From: an uncultured Fidelibacterota bacterium
GTDB lineage: Bacteria; Marinisomatota; Marinisomatia; Marinisomatales; UBA1611
Direction of reading: 5' to 3'
Length of the DNA stretch: 17,173 nucleotides
Assembly (NCBI GenBank): GCA_913043185.1
Contig: CAJWMI010000035.1
Location: 1-17,173 of the forward strand
Part shown: piece after piece, positions 1 through 7,746 of the stretch
How the letters are laid out: the number at the start of each line of letters is the position of its first letter
Position numbering within the stretch: the stretch's first letter is position 1
The notes under the pieces: generated by a model
The model's database searches: none
What the model was told of the DNA's origin: nothing
Seen by the model: the letters and a program-made list of their open reading frames with translations, nothing else
Program-made: the position numbers and the translations under genes

Positions 1-568
1 TACCCAGTCTCGTTTGACCGTTGTCTATTAGTCTAAAAGGTATTGAAGTAGATGGGTTAAATGGATTAGGATAGTTTGGCCCGAGTTCTGTTTTGTATGG
101 GTATATGTTTGGCTCACTTGAAAGTGTGGTCAGGCCTATACTCAGGGTATGTATTGTTAGCCCATCCTCTGATACATACTCAAGAGAGATCCTACTACCA
201 TCCACTTCTAGAATATTATATACTAGTTCTTGAGTACCCAGTATGCCTAACGGAGTGGTAAATCTTCTCCCAAAAGTAACCTGATTCTCTGATTTATTAT
301 AGGTGAAATAGTGTGCTGCCCAGTCAAGATAGCCATTGTAGATAAAATCTGAGTTGGAATTATACAGGAGGTTCTCGTCTAGACTAGCATTGTGCCTTAG
401 GGATATATATATCTCTCTTCCCTCAAAGCTCATGGTTGTACTGGATAAAGACTCTGTACCTTCCCAATACCCTGCAAAATCTCCAAGATTTGTAGCACGA
501 AGACTACCATATAACATAAGCACGGTATATATAATATATTTTTTTGTACTCACTATTATTCCTGTCAT
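1..568 (-). CDS. Secreted protein with type IX-type C-terminal sorting domain (partial, 3' end off the left edge)
   Basis: Reading the minus strand from the ATG at 568 gives 189 codons without a stop before the window ends, so the gene continues beyond base 1. The first ~25 residues form a probable Sec signal peptide: lysines, then the hydrophobic run YIIYTVLMLYG, then SLRA before a likely cleavage site. The middle part (about residues 28-150) is a beta-rich domain I do not recognise, with D-F-A-G-Y-W-E-G near its start. At about residues 161-176 lies ELGPNYPNPFNPSTSIPF, the start of the Por/type IX-type sorting domain. The protein is therefore probably exported across the inner membrane by Sec and across the outer membrane by a type IX-like system. 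The intact beta-helix gene upstream (stop at 655) lies 86 bases away on the same strand and carries the same domain, so the two may be co-transcribed. Function of the mature part is unknown. Confidence 0.85.
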   Translation of the reverse strand, partial: MTGIIVSTKKYIIYTVLMLYGSLRATNLGDFAGYWEGTESLSSTTMSFEGREIYISLRHNASLDENLLYNSNSDFIYNGYLDWAAHYFTYNKSENQVTFGRRFTTPLGILGTQELVYNILEVDGSRISLEYVSEDGLTIHTLSIGLTTLSSEPNIYPYKTELGPNYPNPFNPSTSIPFRLIDNGQTRLG

Positions 569-654
569 TTGACCCTAAATATAGCGATAAAACGGGATTA
601 AAGAAGATAAAGTTAGATTTTTTTTTGATCTATAATGACAATTGGCATAGTTCA

Positions 655-3339
655 CTATTTTGCCAAAATCATTTTTCGGCTATCTAGCTGATTATTTAAT
701 CTTGACCTATATACATAGACACCAGACGAAACCTGGTTTCCTAAGTGATCTTTTCCGTTCCATGTCGTAGAATATTGGCCTATAACATGATGATCATGGA
801 CCAGGTCTATTACCCAACTACCTGATAAAGAAAATACAGAGATTTTTACTAGACCTGGATCATTTACCATGTATTGAATACTTGTACTTGGATTGAATGG
901 GTTTGGATAATTTTGGTAGAGTGTAAACCCTGTTGGCAGAAGCTTCTGGTCAATCATTAGCTGCTGCCCACAATCACCACTAAAGGCACCAATCGATTCA
1001 AATGTATCACTCGCTGATAAACAAGCTGAACCCTGTTGTAATGCAAAATCATTGTCATCAGGATTACAAAATAGCGGATCAATATTTAGGTTGCCATCGC
1101 CCCATTCTATAATAATACTCGTGCTTGAAGATAAGTAATCCTCTCCACCATAAAAATTCGTATACCCTATGTCCACCATACTTGCCTGGCTTCCAGATGA
1201 TGAGTAGACCGTATTCTCTCCATTCTCCCATACAATAGAGTTTGACAGATTAACAACCGCCTCTCTAATATTGAGAGCAGATCCATAGTTTGCATTATTA
1301 CCGGCGATGGTGCATCTATCAATATCCATAATACCCATGTAACAGACCAGAGCTCCTCCAAAATCCAGGCCCGCATTGCTCGTAATAGCAGTCTCAGATA
1401 TGGTCACACTATTTCCATTTTGATATATCCCGCCTCCTTCTATGTAAGCATGATTGAATCTTAGGTTGGTTCTTTCAATTTCAATGTTAGAATTTTCAGA
1501 ATACAGGCCCGCACCCCAGTATGCGATGTTAGAGTCAATAGAAACGCTCGCTAGCCTGAGGATTGACCCGGTCGCATAGAGGCCGCCACCAAAGTTTGAT
1601 CCGTTATTTCTGATGATAACATGATCAAGTTCTACATCAGCATTATTAAAATAAATTCCTCCACCAACCTCGGCAGCATTATTCTCAACAATAACACCAG
1701 TCAGTTTGGGTGAAGAGTTTTCAACATAGATGCCACCACCAATCTGACTCTGACCGCCTGAAAAGGTAATTCCTTTTATCTCTAGATTGGCCGCGTCCTG
1801 TCCTATGAGCTCCATACAAGATCCTCCTAAGACGCCCGGAGATATCACCGTCTGACTAATGAGCACGGGGTCTATCAACTCATATGCACGAGACTCAAGA
1901 ACAATATCCTTTGCATTAAAATCCACCGACTCAATATAATTACCAGGACTGAGTCTGATCGTGTCTCCATTCGCACAAGCATCTACAGCCCTCTGGATAG
2001 TAGAAAATGGTGTCTCAATGGAGCCGTCACTTGAATCATTACCGAGTTCACCAACGTACCAGACTGGGCCGGTATTTATAGGTCCACAGCCAACGCTAAA
2101 GCAGCCAATAAAATCACCATCATCACCCGCGTTGATACATGGAGAGTTCTCGCGTAGACTGAAAATTCCGCCTTCACCGTTGCAAAAATAAGGGTCGCTC
2201 TGGAGCATGCCAAGTCCCCAGTCTAGATAGCCATTATTATTGACATCTATCCCGCTCTGACCGTTTTCCACAAGACTATAAGAAATATTTAACGATACAT
2301 CATCCCCACTATCTCGGAAGTATACCTGATCGTTGCCGTTTCCCCATAAAACACAATTTGTCACCAATAAATTTGAATTGTCTCTTAGATAAATCCCACT
2401 GCCTTGAAATCCAGAGGTATTGTATGCGACAGTTGTGTGATTAAAAGCAGGGTCAGAATTGTTGCGAATGTAGACCCCTCCACCTGCGCTAGATACATTT
2501 GATGAGACTAGGGCATAGTCTACAGATGGGTCAGCATTATTTATGTATATCCCTCCACCAAGCCCCTCGGCAATATTATCCACAAAGGTAACATGGTCCA
2601 TGATCGCATCCGCATTATCCTTTAGTACGATGCCTCCCCCTGAGTTTGCAGCAACATTTGAAACGAAGTCTACATTTGTGAAAGAAGGTTCTGACTCGCT
2701 TTTTAGATAACAGCCCGCCCCAAGATCAGCCTCATTGCCAATAAAGTCTGTGTTATTGATTACCGGGCTAGATTCGTTTCTCGCATATAGTCCTCCACCA
2801 ACATCATTCGTTGTATTATCTGTAATGAAACACCCTGTGATAAACGGAGACGCCTCGTAGCAAAAGATACCGCCGCCGCCACCCTCATCTCCGGTATTAT
2901 TTGTAACCACCAGGTCCTTCAAAATAGGACTTGAGCCCTTACAGTAAATACCACCCCCGTACGTATAAAAGGTTCCATTCTCATCAGGATCAGCATAGTT
3001 ACCGTTTCCATTTTGAAGCGTGAAGCCCCGCAGCACAGCTGAGTGACTCTCCCCATTATTAAATAATACGACAGATCCATTATTATTTCCATCAATAATA
3101 GTAGATCCAATCACCAATGAATCTTGATCAACTAAATAGGTGGAGGTGACAACAATATTCTTTCCGATGAAGCTAATATTTTCCTGATAATAACCTGGTG
3201 AGACCAATACCGTGTCCTGATCGGCTGACGCATTGATAGCAGACTGTATACTAGTGTATTGTTCAGGAACGGTCAAGGTTGCTGAATATCCAACAATCGT
3301 AAGTAGGTTAAATAATAATAATGTGATTATAGATTTCAT
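655..3339 (-). CDS. Secreted double-module right-handed beta-helix protein with type IX-type sorting domain
   Basis: The 894-aa protein is read from the ATG at 3339. The open frame extends upstream to 3564, but that would overlap the pntAA start, and only the internal Met is followed by a signal peptide (MKSIITLLLFNLLTIVGYSA). Module 1 starts near residue 25 with a DUF1565-like entry (YTSIQSAINA, then DTVLVSPGYYQENI). Module 2 starts near residue 428 with a matching entry (STIQRAVDAC, then DTIRLSPGNYIESV). Each is followed by rungs containing GGGIY-type motifs, about eight in module 1 and seven in module 2, typical of parallel beta-helix (pectate-lyase-like, PbH1) folds. Each module ends with an NCVLWGNG- or NSIVWENG-type rung and a Cys-containing closing segment. 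Residues 801-894 are the sorting domain (QNYPNPFNPST, ending in basic RKMILAK). Likely a surface or released protein, perhaps an adhesin or polysaccharide-active; no catalytic residues are assignable. No clear ribosome binding site precedes the start. Confidence 0.88.
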   Translation of the reverse strand: MKSIITLLLFNLLTIVGYSATLTVPEQYTSIQSAINASADQDTVLVSPGYYQENISFIGKNIVVTSTYLVDQDSLVIGSTIIDGNNNGSVVLFNNGESHSAVLRGFTLQNGNGNYADPDENGTFYTYGGGIYCKGSSPILKDLVVTNNTGDEGGGGGIFCYEASPFITGCFITDNTTNDVGGGLYARNESSPVINNTDFIGNEADLGAGCYLKSESEPSFTNVDFVSNVAANSGGGIVLKDNADAIMDHVTFVDNIAEGLGGGIYINNADPSVDYALVSSNVSSAGGGVYIRNNSDPAFNHTTVAYNTSGFQGSGIYLRDNSNLLVTNCVLWGNGNDQVYFRDSGDDVSLNISYSLVENGQSGIDVNNNGYLDWGLGMLQSDPYFCNGEGGIFSLRENSPCINAGDDGDFIGCFSVGCGPINTGPVWYVGELGNDSSDGSIETPFSTIQRAVDACANGDTIRLSPGNYIESVDFNAKDIVLESRAYELIDPVLISQTVISPGVLGGSCMELIGQDAANLEIKGITFSGGQSQIGGGIYVENSSPKLTGVIVENNAAEVGGGIYFNNADVELDHVIIRNNGSNFGGGLYATGSILRLASVSIDSNIAYWGAGLYSENSNIEIERTNLRFNHAYIEGGGIYQNGNSVTISETAITSNAGLDFGGALVCYMGIMDIDRCTIAGNNANYGSALNIREAVVNLSNSIVWENGENTVYSSSGSQASMVDIGYTNFYGGEDYLSSSTSIIIEWGDGNLNIDPLFCNPDDNDFALQQGSACLSASDTFESIGAFSGDCGQQLMIDQKLLPTGFTLYQNYPNPFNPSTSIQYMVNDPGLVKISVFSLSGSWVIDLVHDHHVIGQYSTTWNGKDHLGNQVSSGVYVYRSRLNNQLDSRKMILAK

Positions 3340-3439
3340 GTACAAAGGACATGAATTTAAATAAATATTTTTAACTCTTAGAGAATTGTTCATACAAATT
3401 TTTATACTAACTTCCTCATCGATTAATGAATAATTATTT
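3340..3439. promoter_or_regulatory. Divergent intergenic region between the beta-helix gene and pntAA
   Basis: This A+T-rich 100-base gap separates two divergent starts and must hold the promoters for the transhydrogenase operon and probably the leftward beta-helix gene. A TATACT hexamer at 3403-3408 (plus) could be a -10 element for pntAA, but I see no convincing -35 at proper spacing. Neither start has an obvious Shine-Dalgarno sequence; the bases before the pntAA ATG are A/T only. Assignment rests on gene orientation, not on a clear motif. Confidence 0.35.
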
Positions 3440-4576
3440 ATGATAATTGCCGTCCCTAGAGAAACAGATACAAATGAGGCTCGAGTTTCCGCAACGCCAC
3501 ACTCAGCCACGGAGCTTATTAAAGCAGGATATACCGTAAGAGTAGAGTCAGGAGCGGGAGTCAATTCTTTTTTCAGTGATAATGACTACCAAAATATTGA
3601 CGCTGAAATAATATCCTCAAAAGAAGAGCTTTTTAATGAGGCTGATATCATTATAAAAGTGACCCCGCCTAGCAAAGAAGAGATAAGCCTAATGGCAAAG
3701 GGAACAATTTGTATTTCATTTTTCCAGCCTACGATTGACACCGAAAAGGTTATGGCCATGTCTGAGAATGGTATCACTGGACTGTCAATGCACCTTGTTC
3801 CAAGAACTACACTGGCACAAAAAATGGATGCGCTATCCTCTCAGGCAAATATCGCAGGATATAAGTCTGTTCTAATGGGATCTGTTCACATGGGAGTATA
3901 TATGCCGCTTCTTATGACCGCAGCCGGAACAATTAGACCCGCAAAGGTATTGATTTTAGGAGCAGGTGTCGCTGGCCTGCAAGCGATAGCGACCGCAAAA
4001 AGACTAGGCGCACAGGTCGAAGCGTTTGACGTTCGACCAGAGGTAAAAGAGCAGGTTGAGTCCCTTGGTGCAAAGTTTGTTGAGGTTGAATCAGATTCTG
4101 ATGATGGTGTCGGAGAAGGCGGATACGCAAAAGAAACCTCTGACGAGTATAAACAAAAACAGCAAGAGCTGATACGTAAACACATATCTCAGGCTAACAT
4201 GGTCATTACCACTGCCCTCATACCAGGCAGAAAAGCGCCAATATTAATTAGCAAGGATGTTGTAGAAATTATGAGACCTGGTTCGGTTATTATGGACCTT
4301 GCCGCAGAAAATGGTGGCAACTGTGAGCTTACTGAAAAGGATAGGATTGTCAATCACAACGATGTCATCATTGATGGAACCTCGAACATACCTGCTACGA
4401 TGCCTGTCCATGCGAGTGAATTATATGCGAAAAATGTAGCAGCGCTGGTTGTCTACATGACAAATGATTCGGTTTTAAACATTGACATGGACGATGAAAT
4501 CATCTCAGGATCGACCTACACCCATGATGGTGTTATCACCCATGAGGCAACCAAGAACATTATAGAGGGTCAGTAA
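3440..4576 (+). CDS. pntAA: NAD(P) transhydrogenase subunit alpha part 1 (NAD-binding domain I)
   Basis: This is the soluble NAD(H)-binding subunit of proton-translocating transhydrogenase, which with PntAB and PntB couples hydride transfer from NADH to NADP+ to proton entry across the inner membrane and so supplies NADPH. The 378-aa protein opens with the family signature IIAVPRETDTNEARVSATP (residues 2-20). It has the loop QKMDALSSQANIAGYKS (127-143) and a Rossmann dinucleotide fold (LILGAGVAGLQAIA, 171-184), with acidic D197 in AFDVRPE positioned for NAD ribose. It ends near residue 378 without the membrane segments found in long PntA proteins, so the alpha subunit is split, as in Rhodospirillum rubrum. 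The TAA stop is directly followed by the pntAB ATG (TAAATG), suggesting translational coupling. Length and motifs are normal. Confidence 0.96.
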   Translation: MIIAVPRETDTNEARVSATPHSATELIKAGYTVRVESGAGVNSFFSDNDYQNIDAEIISSKEELFNEADIIIKVTPPSKEEISLMAKGTICISFFQPTIDTEKVMAMSENGITGLSMHLVPRTTLAQKMDALSSQANIAGYKSVLMGSVHMGVYMPLLMTAAGTIRPAKVLILGAGVAGLQAIATAKRLGAQVEAFDVRPEVKEQVESLGAKFVEVESDSDDGVGEGGYAKETSDEYKQKQQELIRKHISQANMVITTALIPGRKAPILISKDVVEIMRPGSVIMDLAAENGGNCELTEKDRIVNHNDVIIDGTSNIPATMPVHASELYAKNVAALVVYMTNDSVLNIDMDDEIISGSTYTHDGVITHEATKNIIEGQ

Positions 4577-4846
4577 ATGGATATTAATATTCTTACCGTA
4601 TTTATTCTTGCAGTATTTGTTGGCATAGAGATTATCACAAAGGTTCCGCCTACATTGCACACACCGTTAATGAGCGGCTCGAATGCGATATCAGGGATCG
4701 CCATAGTTGGCGCGATAATCTCAACAAAAATTGGTGGACACTATGGTACATGGCTGGGCCTTGCCTCTGTAATTTTTGCTACTATAAATGTTGTCGGTGG
4801 TTTTATGGTAACCGACAGAATGTTAAAAATGTTCAAAAAGAAATAA
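4577..4846 (+). CDS. pntAB: NAD(P) transhydrogenase subunit alpha part 2 (membrane domain)
   Basis: A small 89-aa inner-membrane subunit corresponding to the membrane C-terminus of long PntA. It has about three hydrophobic helices (roughly residues 4-20, 35-53 and 57-78) and the conserved segment VPPTLHTPLMSGSNAISGI after the first helix. It ends in a basic cytoplasmic tail (MLKMFKKK). Together with the PntB membrane domain it forms the proton channel. It starts immediately after the pntAA stop and is followed after six bases by pntB, so the three genes almost certainly form one transcript. The separate short gene is the normal arrangement in three-gene transhydrogenases and is not a truncation. 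Confidence 0.95.
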   Translation: MDINILTVFILAVFVGIEIITKVPPTLHTPLMSGSNAISGIAIVGAIISTKIGGHYGTWLGLASVIFATINVVGGFMVTDRMLKMFKKK

Positions 4847-4852
4847 GAATCT

Positions 4853-6226
4853 ATGCACTGGGAAAACATCTTCTACGTACTCTCTTCTGTCTTATTTATT
4901 TTTGGAATAAAAAGACTCAGTCACCCAAGAACCGCTCGGAGTGGGAACCTTATTGCATCAATGGGAATGCTTATCGCTATTGTCACAACCCTGGTCGTCA
5001 GCGACAGCATTAGCTATGAACTGATTGGCATAGGAATTATTATAGGCACAATCATTGGTGCCTTCTTTGCAGTGAGAGTTGAAATGACCCAGATGCCTCA
5101 AATGGTTGCTCTATTTAATGGATTTGGCGGTATCGCCTCCGCTCTCGTTGCCGCAGCAGAGTTTGTAAACCCCAGTGATTCACTGTCCGTATTCAATCTG
5201 TCTACTATTTCACTATCGGTGTTTGTTGGTACACTTACGTTTACAGGTAGCTTTATTGCCTTTGGAAAGTTGCAAGGGTTTGTAAGCGGCAAGCCAATTG
5301 TATTCCCTGGACAACAATTATTAAATGGACTAATGGCATCTTCCATCATGGGTTTAGCTGTGTATATAATTCTATTCCCAAATGATTTAAATTACTTTTA
5401 CCTGCTTATTACTGTGTCTGCCATTATCGGCATTACCCTGACTATCCCAATTGGAGGAGCGGACATGCCTGTTGTTATCTCTCTGTTAAACTCATACTCA
5501 GGAATTGCAGCATCGTCTACAGGTTTTGTGCTAGACAACAACGCTCTTATAATTTCTGGCGCTCTCGTTGGCGCCTCTGGCTTGATCTTAACCAATATCA
5601 TGTGCAAGGGGATGAACAGGTCTCTTGCGAATGTAATATTTGGTGCAGTCGGTCTAGAGCAAGATACAGGGTCTGATGGCGAGGCAAAAGAGATTAATAT
5701 CAAGAGCTATTCCACTGAAGAAGCAGCAATGATATTTGACACAGCTGAAAAAATTATTGTTGTCCCCGGGTATGGACTAGCCGTTGCCCAGGCACAACAC
5801 GCAGTTCGCGAGGTCGCCGACTATCTGTCTGGCAAAGGGAAAAAAGTGTTATACGCGATACACCCTGTTGCAGGAAGAATGCCTGGCCACATGAACGTAT
5901 TGCTGGCAGAGGCAAACGTACCCTATGACCAGCTAAAAGATCTTGATGAGGTCAATAATGAGTTTGAAGACTGTGATGTTGCACTGGTTCTTGGGGCGAA
6001 TGATGTGGTAAACCCAGCTGCAAGGCATGATGCATCCTCTCCAATCTATGGGATGCCGATTCTTGACGTTGATAAATCCCAAACAGTGATTATCAATAAA
6101 CGTACAATGAACACCGGCTTTGCCGGGGTCCAGAACGAGCTCTTCGGCTATGATAACTCTATAATGGTTTTTGGTGATGCAAAGGATATGCTTCAGCAGC
6201 TGCTTAAAGATCTAAAAGAATTATAA
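4853..6226 (+). CDS. pntB: NAD(P) transhydrogenase subunit beta (membrane domain II and NADP-binding domain III)
   Basis: This 457-aa protein completes the transhydrogenase. Residues 1-265 form several transmembrane helices with conserved stretches such as ALFNGFGGIASALVA and IPIGGADMPVVISLLNSYSG. Residues ~290-457 form the cytoplasmic NADP(H)-binding domain: VVPGYGLAVAQAQHAV (303-318), HPVAGRMPGHMNVLLAEA (337-354), GANDVVNPAA (381-390) and KRTMNTGFAGV (416-426), all hallmark motifs. Length matches the family. It sits six bases after pntAB, and a YiiX-like hydrolase gene follows 28 bases downstream without an evident terminator, so read-through into that gene is likely. Confidence 0.97.
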   Translation: MHWENIFYVLSSVLFIFGIKRLSHPRTARSGNLIASMGMLIAIVTTLVVSDSISYELIGIGIIIGTIIGAFFAVRVEMTQMPQMVALFNGFGGIASALVAAAEFVNPSDSLSVFNLSTISLSVFVGTLTFTGSFIAFGKLQGFVSGKPIVFPGQQLLNGLMASSIMGLAVYIILFPNDLNYFYLLITVSAIIGITLTIPIGGADMPVVISLLNSYSGIAASSTGFVLDNNALIISGALVGASGLILTNIMCKGMNRSLANVIFGAVGLEQDTGSDGEAKEINIKSYSTEEAAMIFDTAEKIIVVPGYGLAVAQAQHAVREVADYLSGKGKKVLYAIHPVAGRMPGHMNVLLAEANVPYDQLKDLDEVNNEFEDCDVALVLGANDVVNPAARHDASSPIYGMPILDVDKSQTVIINKRTMNTGFAGVQNELFGYDNSIMVFGDAKDMLQQLLKDLKEL

Positions 6227-6254
6227 TTAGATTCTTTAATAATAGAGCCTCTTT

Positions 6255-7739
6255 ATGACCACACGTTTTCCAAAAAGACTAATATTATTCACGTTTGCTT
6301 TTATGTCTCTCTCTGCCCAACGATGGACACCGGAAGATGATTTCAACCATATTAAAACATTTGACGCTGTCCTTAATAAAACCGTTGCCGAGCTTTCAAA
6401 AATCAGGCCTATCACTAAAGATAACAATGAATATTTTACGAATAAGCAATATGATGACATAGAGGCACTTTATTTTCGATATACCCTGTGTACCAGATCG
6501 CTGGTTGATATTGTAAATGCCTATAAAGATTTCTCGAATCGATCGAAACACCAAAAAAATAATGTCCAAGCATTTATACTTGGATATTGCGCTACGCTTA
6601 CCATATATAAATATAGCGCTGAGCTTATTTTATATACCGCAAATAATCAGCTGCTTATTAACAAACTCAATGAAGAATATCCAAGAACCGAAATCAAAGG
6701 CGGCGGCCTAGACTACATAATAAGCAATATCACAAATCCAGACTATTTAAACAGTCTCGATATAGCCCATGAGTTCTACCAAAGACAAATAAAAGAAAAT
6801 AAAAACCTTTATGATACATCTGAGTTTGCTTCGATCATGGCAGAGTTAATAAAATTAACTACGGAGCTCAGTTCAGGGTACGTTACCCATAAAAAAACTA
6901 TTTTGGACCAATATACAATACTACCTCTAGAGGCAGCAGATATCATGCAGGTTACCACTATTGAGGAAACTGTGAACGAAATGATCGACGCTGCAGGCAG
7001 CCAGCTTAAGGCAATACAGGAGTTCTTATTTGCACTAACCGCAGACGTTAGAATGCCACTTATTGATGGCATAAAATTTAGTCGCAGGCAGAAAAAAATG
7101 GTGAAAAATTCACTAAAACCAGGTGACATTATACTCACCTTCAGCAGCGGTTATCTAAGCAATATTTTCTTGCCAGGATATTTTAAGCATGCTCTAACAT
7201 ATACCGGAATCCAGAATAAAAAGAAGAATCAATATTTATCTGATATTCGTATGAAGCCGAGCCAAGAAAAGCTAATAAAGCCTGACCATAATATTATAGA
7301 AGCAAACTCAGATGGTGTCAGAACAACTTACCTGGAAAACTATTTAAATGGATATGCAAACAGGATGATTGTGTTTAGACCCAGTCTAAGCGATAAGGAT
7401 ATTCAAACTATTATGGGCAACCTTTATTCGTATCTTGGCTTGGACTACGATTTTGACTTTGACCTAGAAAATGGAGAAAAACAAACCTGTTCAGAAGTTA
7501 TCTACAGGTCTTATAATGGGATAGGAAATATAAAAATAGATTTAAAAGAGATTTTTGGCACGACCACACTATCAGGTGATCACCTATTGGAATATTTTAT
7601 GAATGACAAGGGTACAAGACTTATCTTTCTTGCCGTAGAAAATAAAAACAGACCCACTAGAGCAAAAATTCTTACTGATGAAGACGCAATAATATACCTG
7701 AAGCAAAACGCTCCAGAGCTAATGAGCGAAAACAACTAG
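6255..7739 (+). CDS. Exported YiiX/YebB-like (permuted NlpC/P60-papain) cysteine hydrolase
   Basis: This 494-aa protein starts with a Sec signal peptide (TTRFPKRLILFTFAFMSLSA), so the enzyme is probably periplasmic or envelope-bound. Residues ~25-280 are helical with no family I recognise. Residues ~285-450 resemble the YiiX/DUF830 branch of permuted papain-like hydrolases. The evidence is an entry motif LKPGDIILTFSSG (287-299), a His in PGYFKHALTYTG (H312), an LGLDYDFDF segment and a Cys in KQTCSEVIYRSY (C412). In this group the His precedes the Cys, as here, and the pair is presumed catalytic. Members hydrolyse amide or thioester-like bonds, in peptidoglycan or lipid substrates, but the substrate here cannot be predicted. 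It follows pntB by 28 bases and may share its transcript, although no functional link is evident. It converges with the next gene, leaving seven bases between stops. Confidence 0.75.
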   Translation: MTTRFPKRLILFTFAFMSLSAQRWTPEDDFNHIKTFDAVLNKTVAELSKIRPITKDNNEYFTNKQYDDIEALYFRYTLCTRSLVDIVNAYKDFSNRSKHQKNNVQAFILGYCATLTIYKYSAELILYTANNQLLINKLNEEYPRTEIKGGGLDYIISNITNPDYLNSLDIAHEFYQRQIKENKNLYDTSEFASIMAELIKLTTELSSGYVTHKKTILDQYTILPLEAADIMQVTTIEETVNEMIDAAGSQLKAIQEFLFALTADVRMPLIDGIKFSRRQKKMVKNSLKPGDIILTFSSGYLSNIFLPGYFKHALTYTGIQNKKKNQYLSDIRMKPSQEKLIKPDHNIIEANSDGVRTTYLENYLNGYANRMIVFRPSLSDKDIQTIMGNLYSYLGLDYDFDFDLENGEKQTCSEVIYRSYNGIGNIKIDLKEIFGTTTLSGDHLLEYFMNDKGTRLIFLAVENKNRPTRAKILTDEDAIIYLKQNAPELMSENN

Positions 7740-7746
7740 AAACAGT

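Noticed and set aside
76..572. Two short plus-strand open frames at the left end (76-261 and 354-572)
   Set aside because: They lie antisense to the truncated type IX-sorted gene, whose signal peptide and sorting motif are convincing; neither has recognisable protein features.
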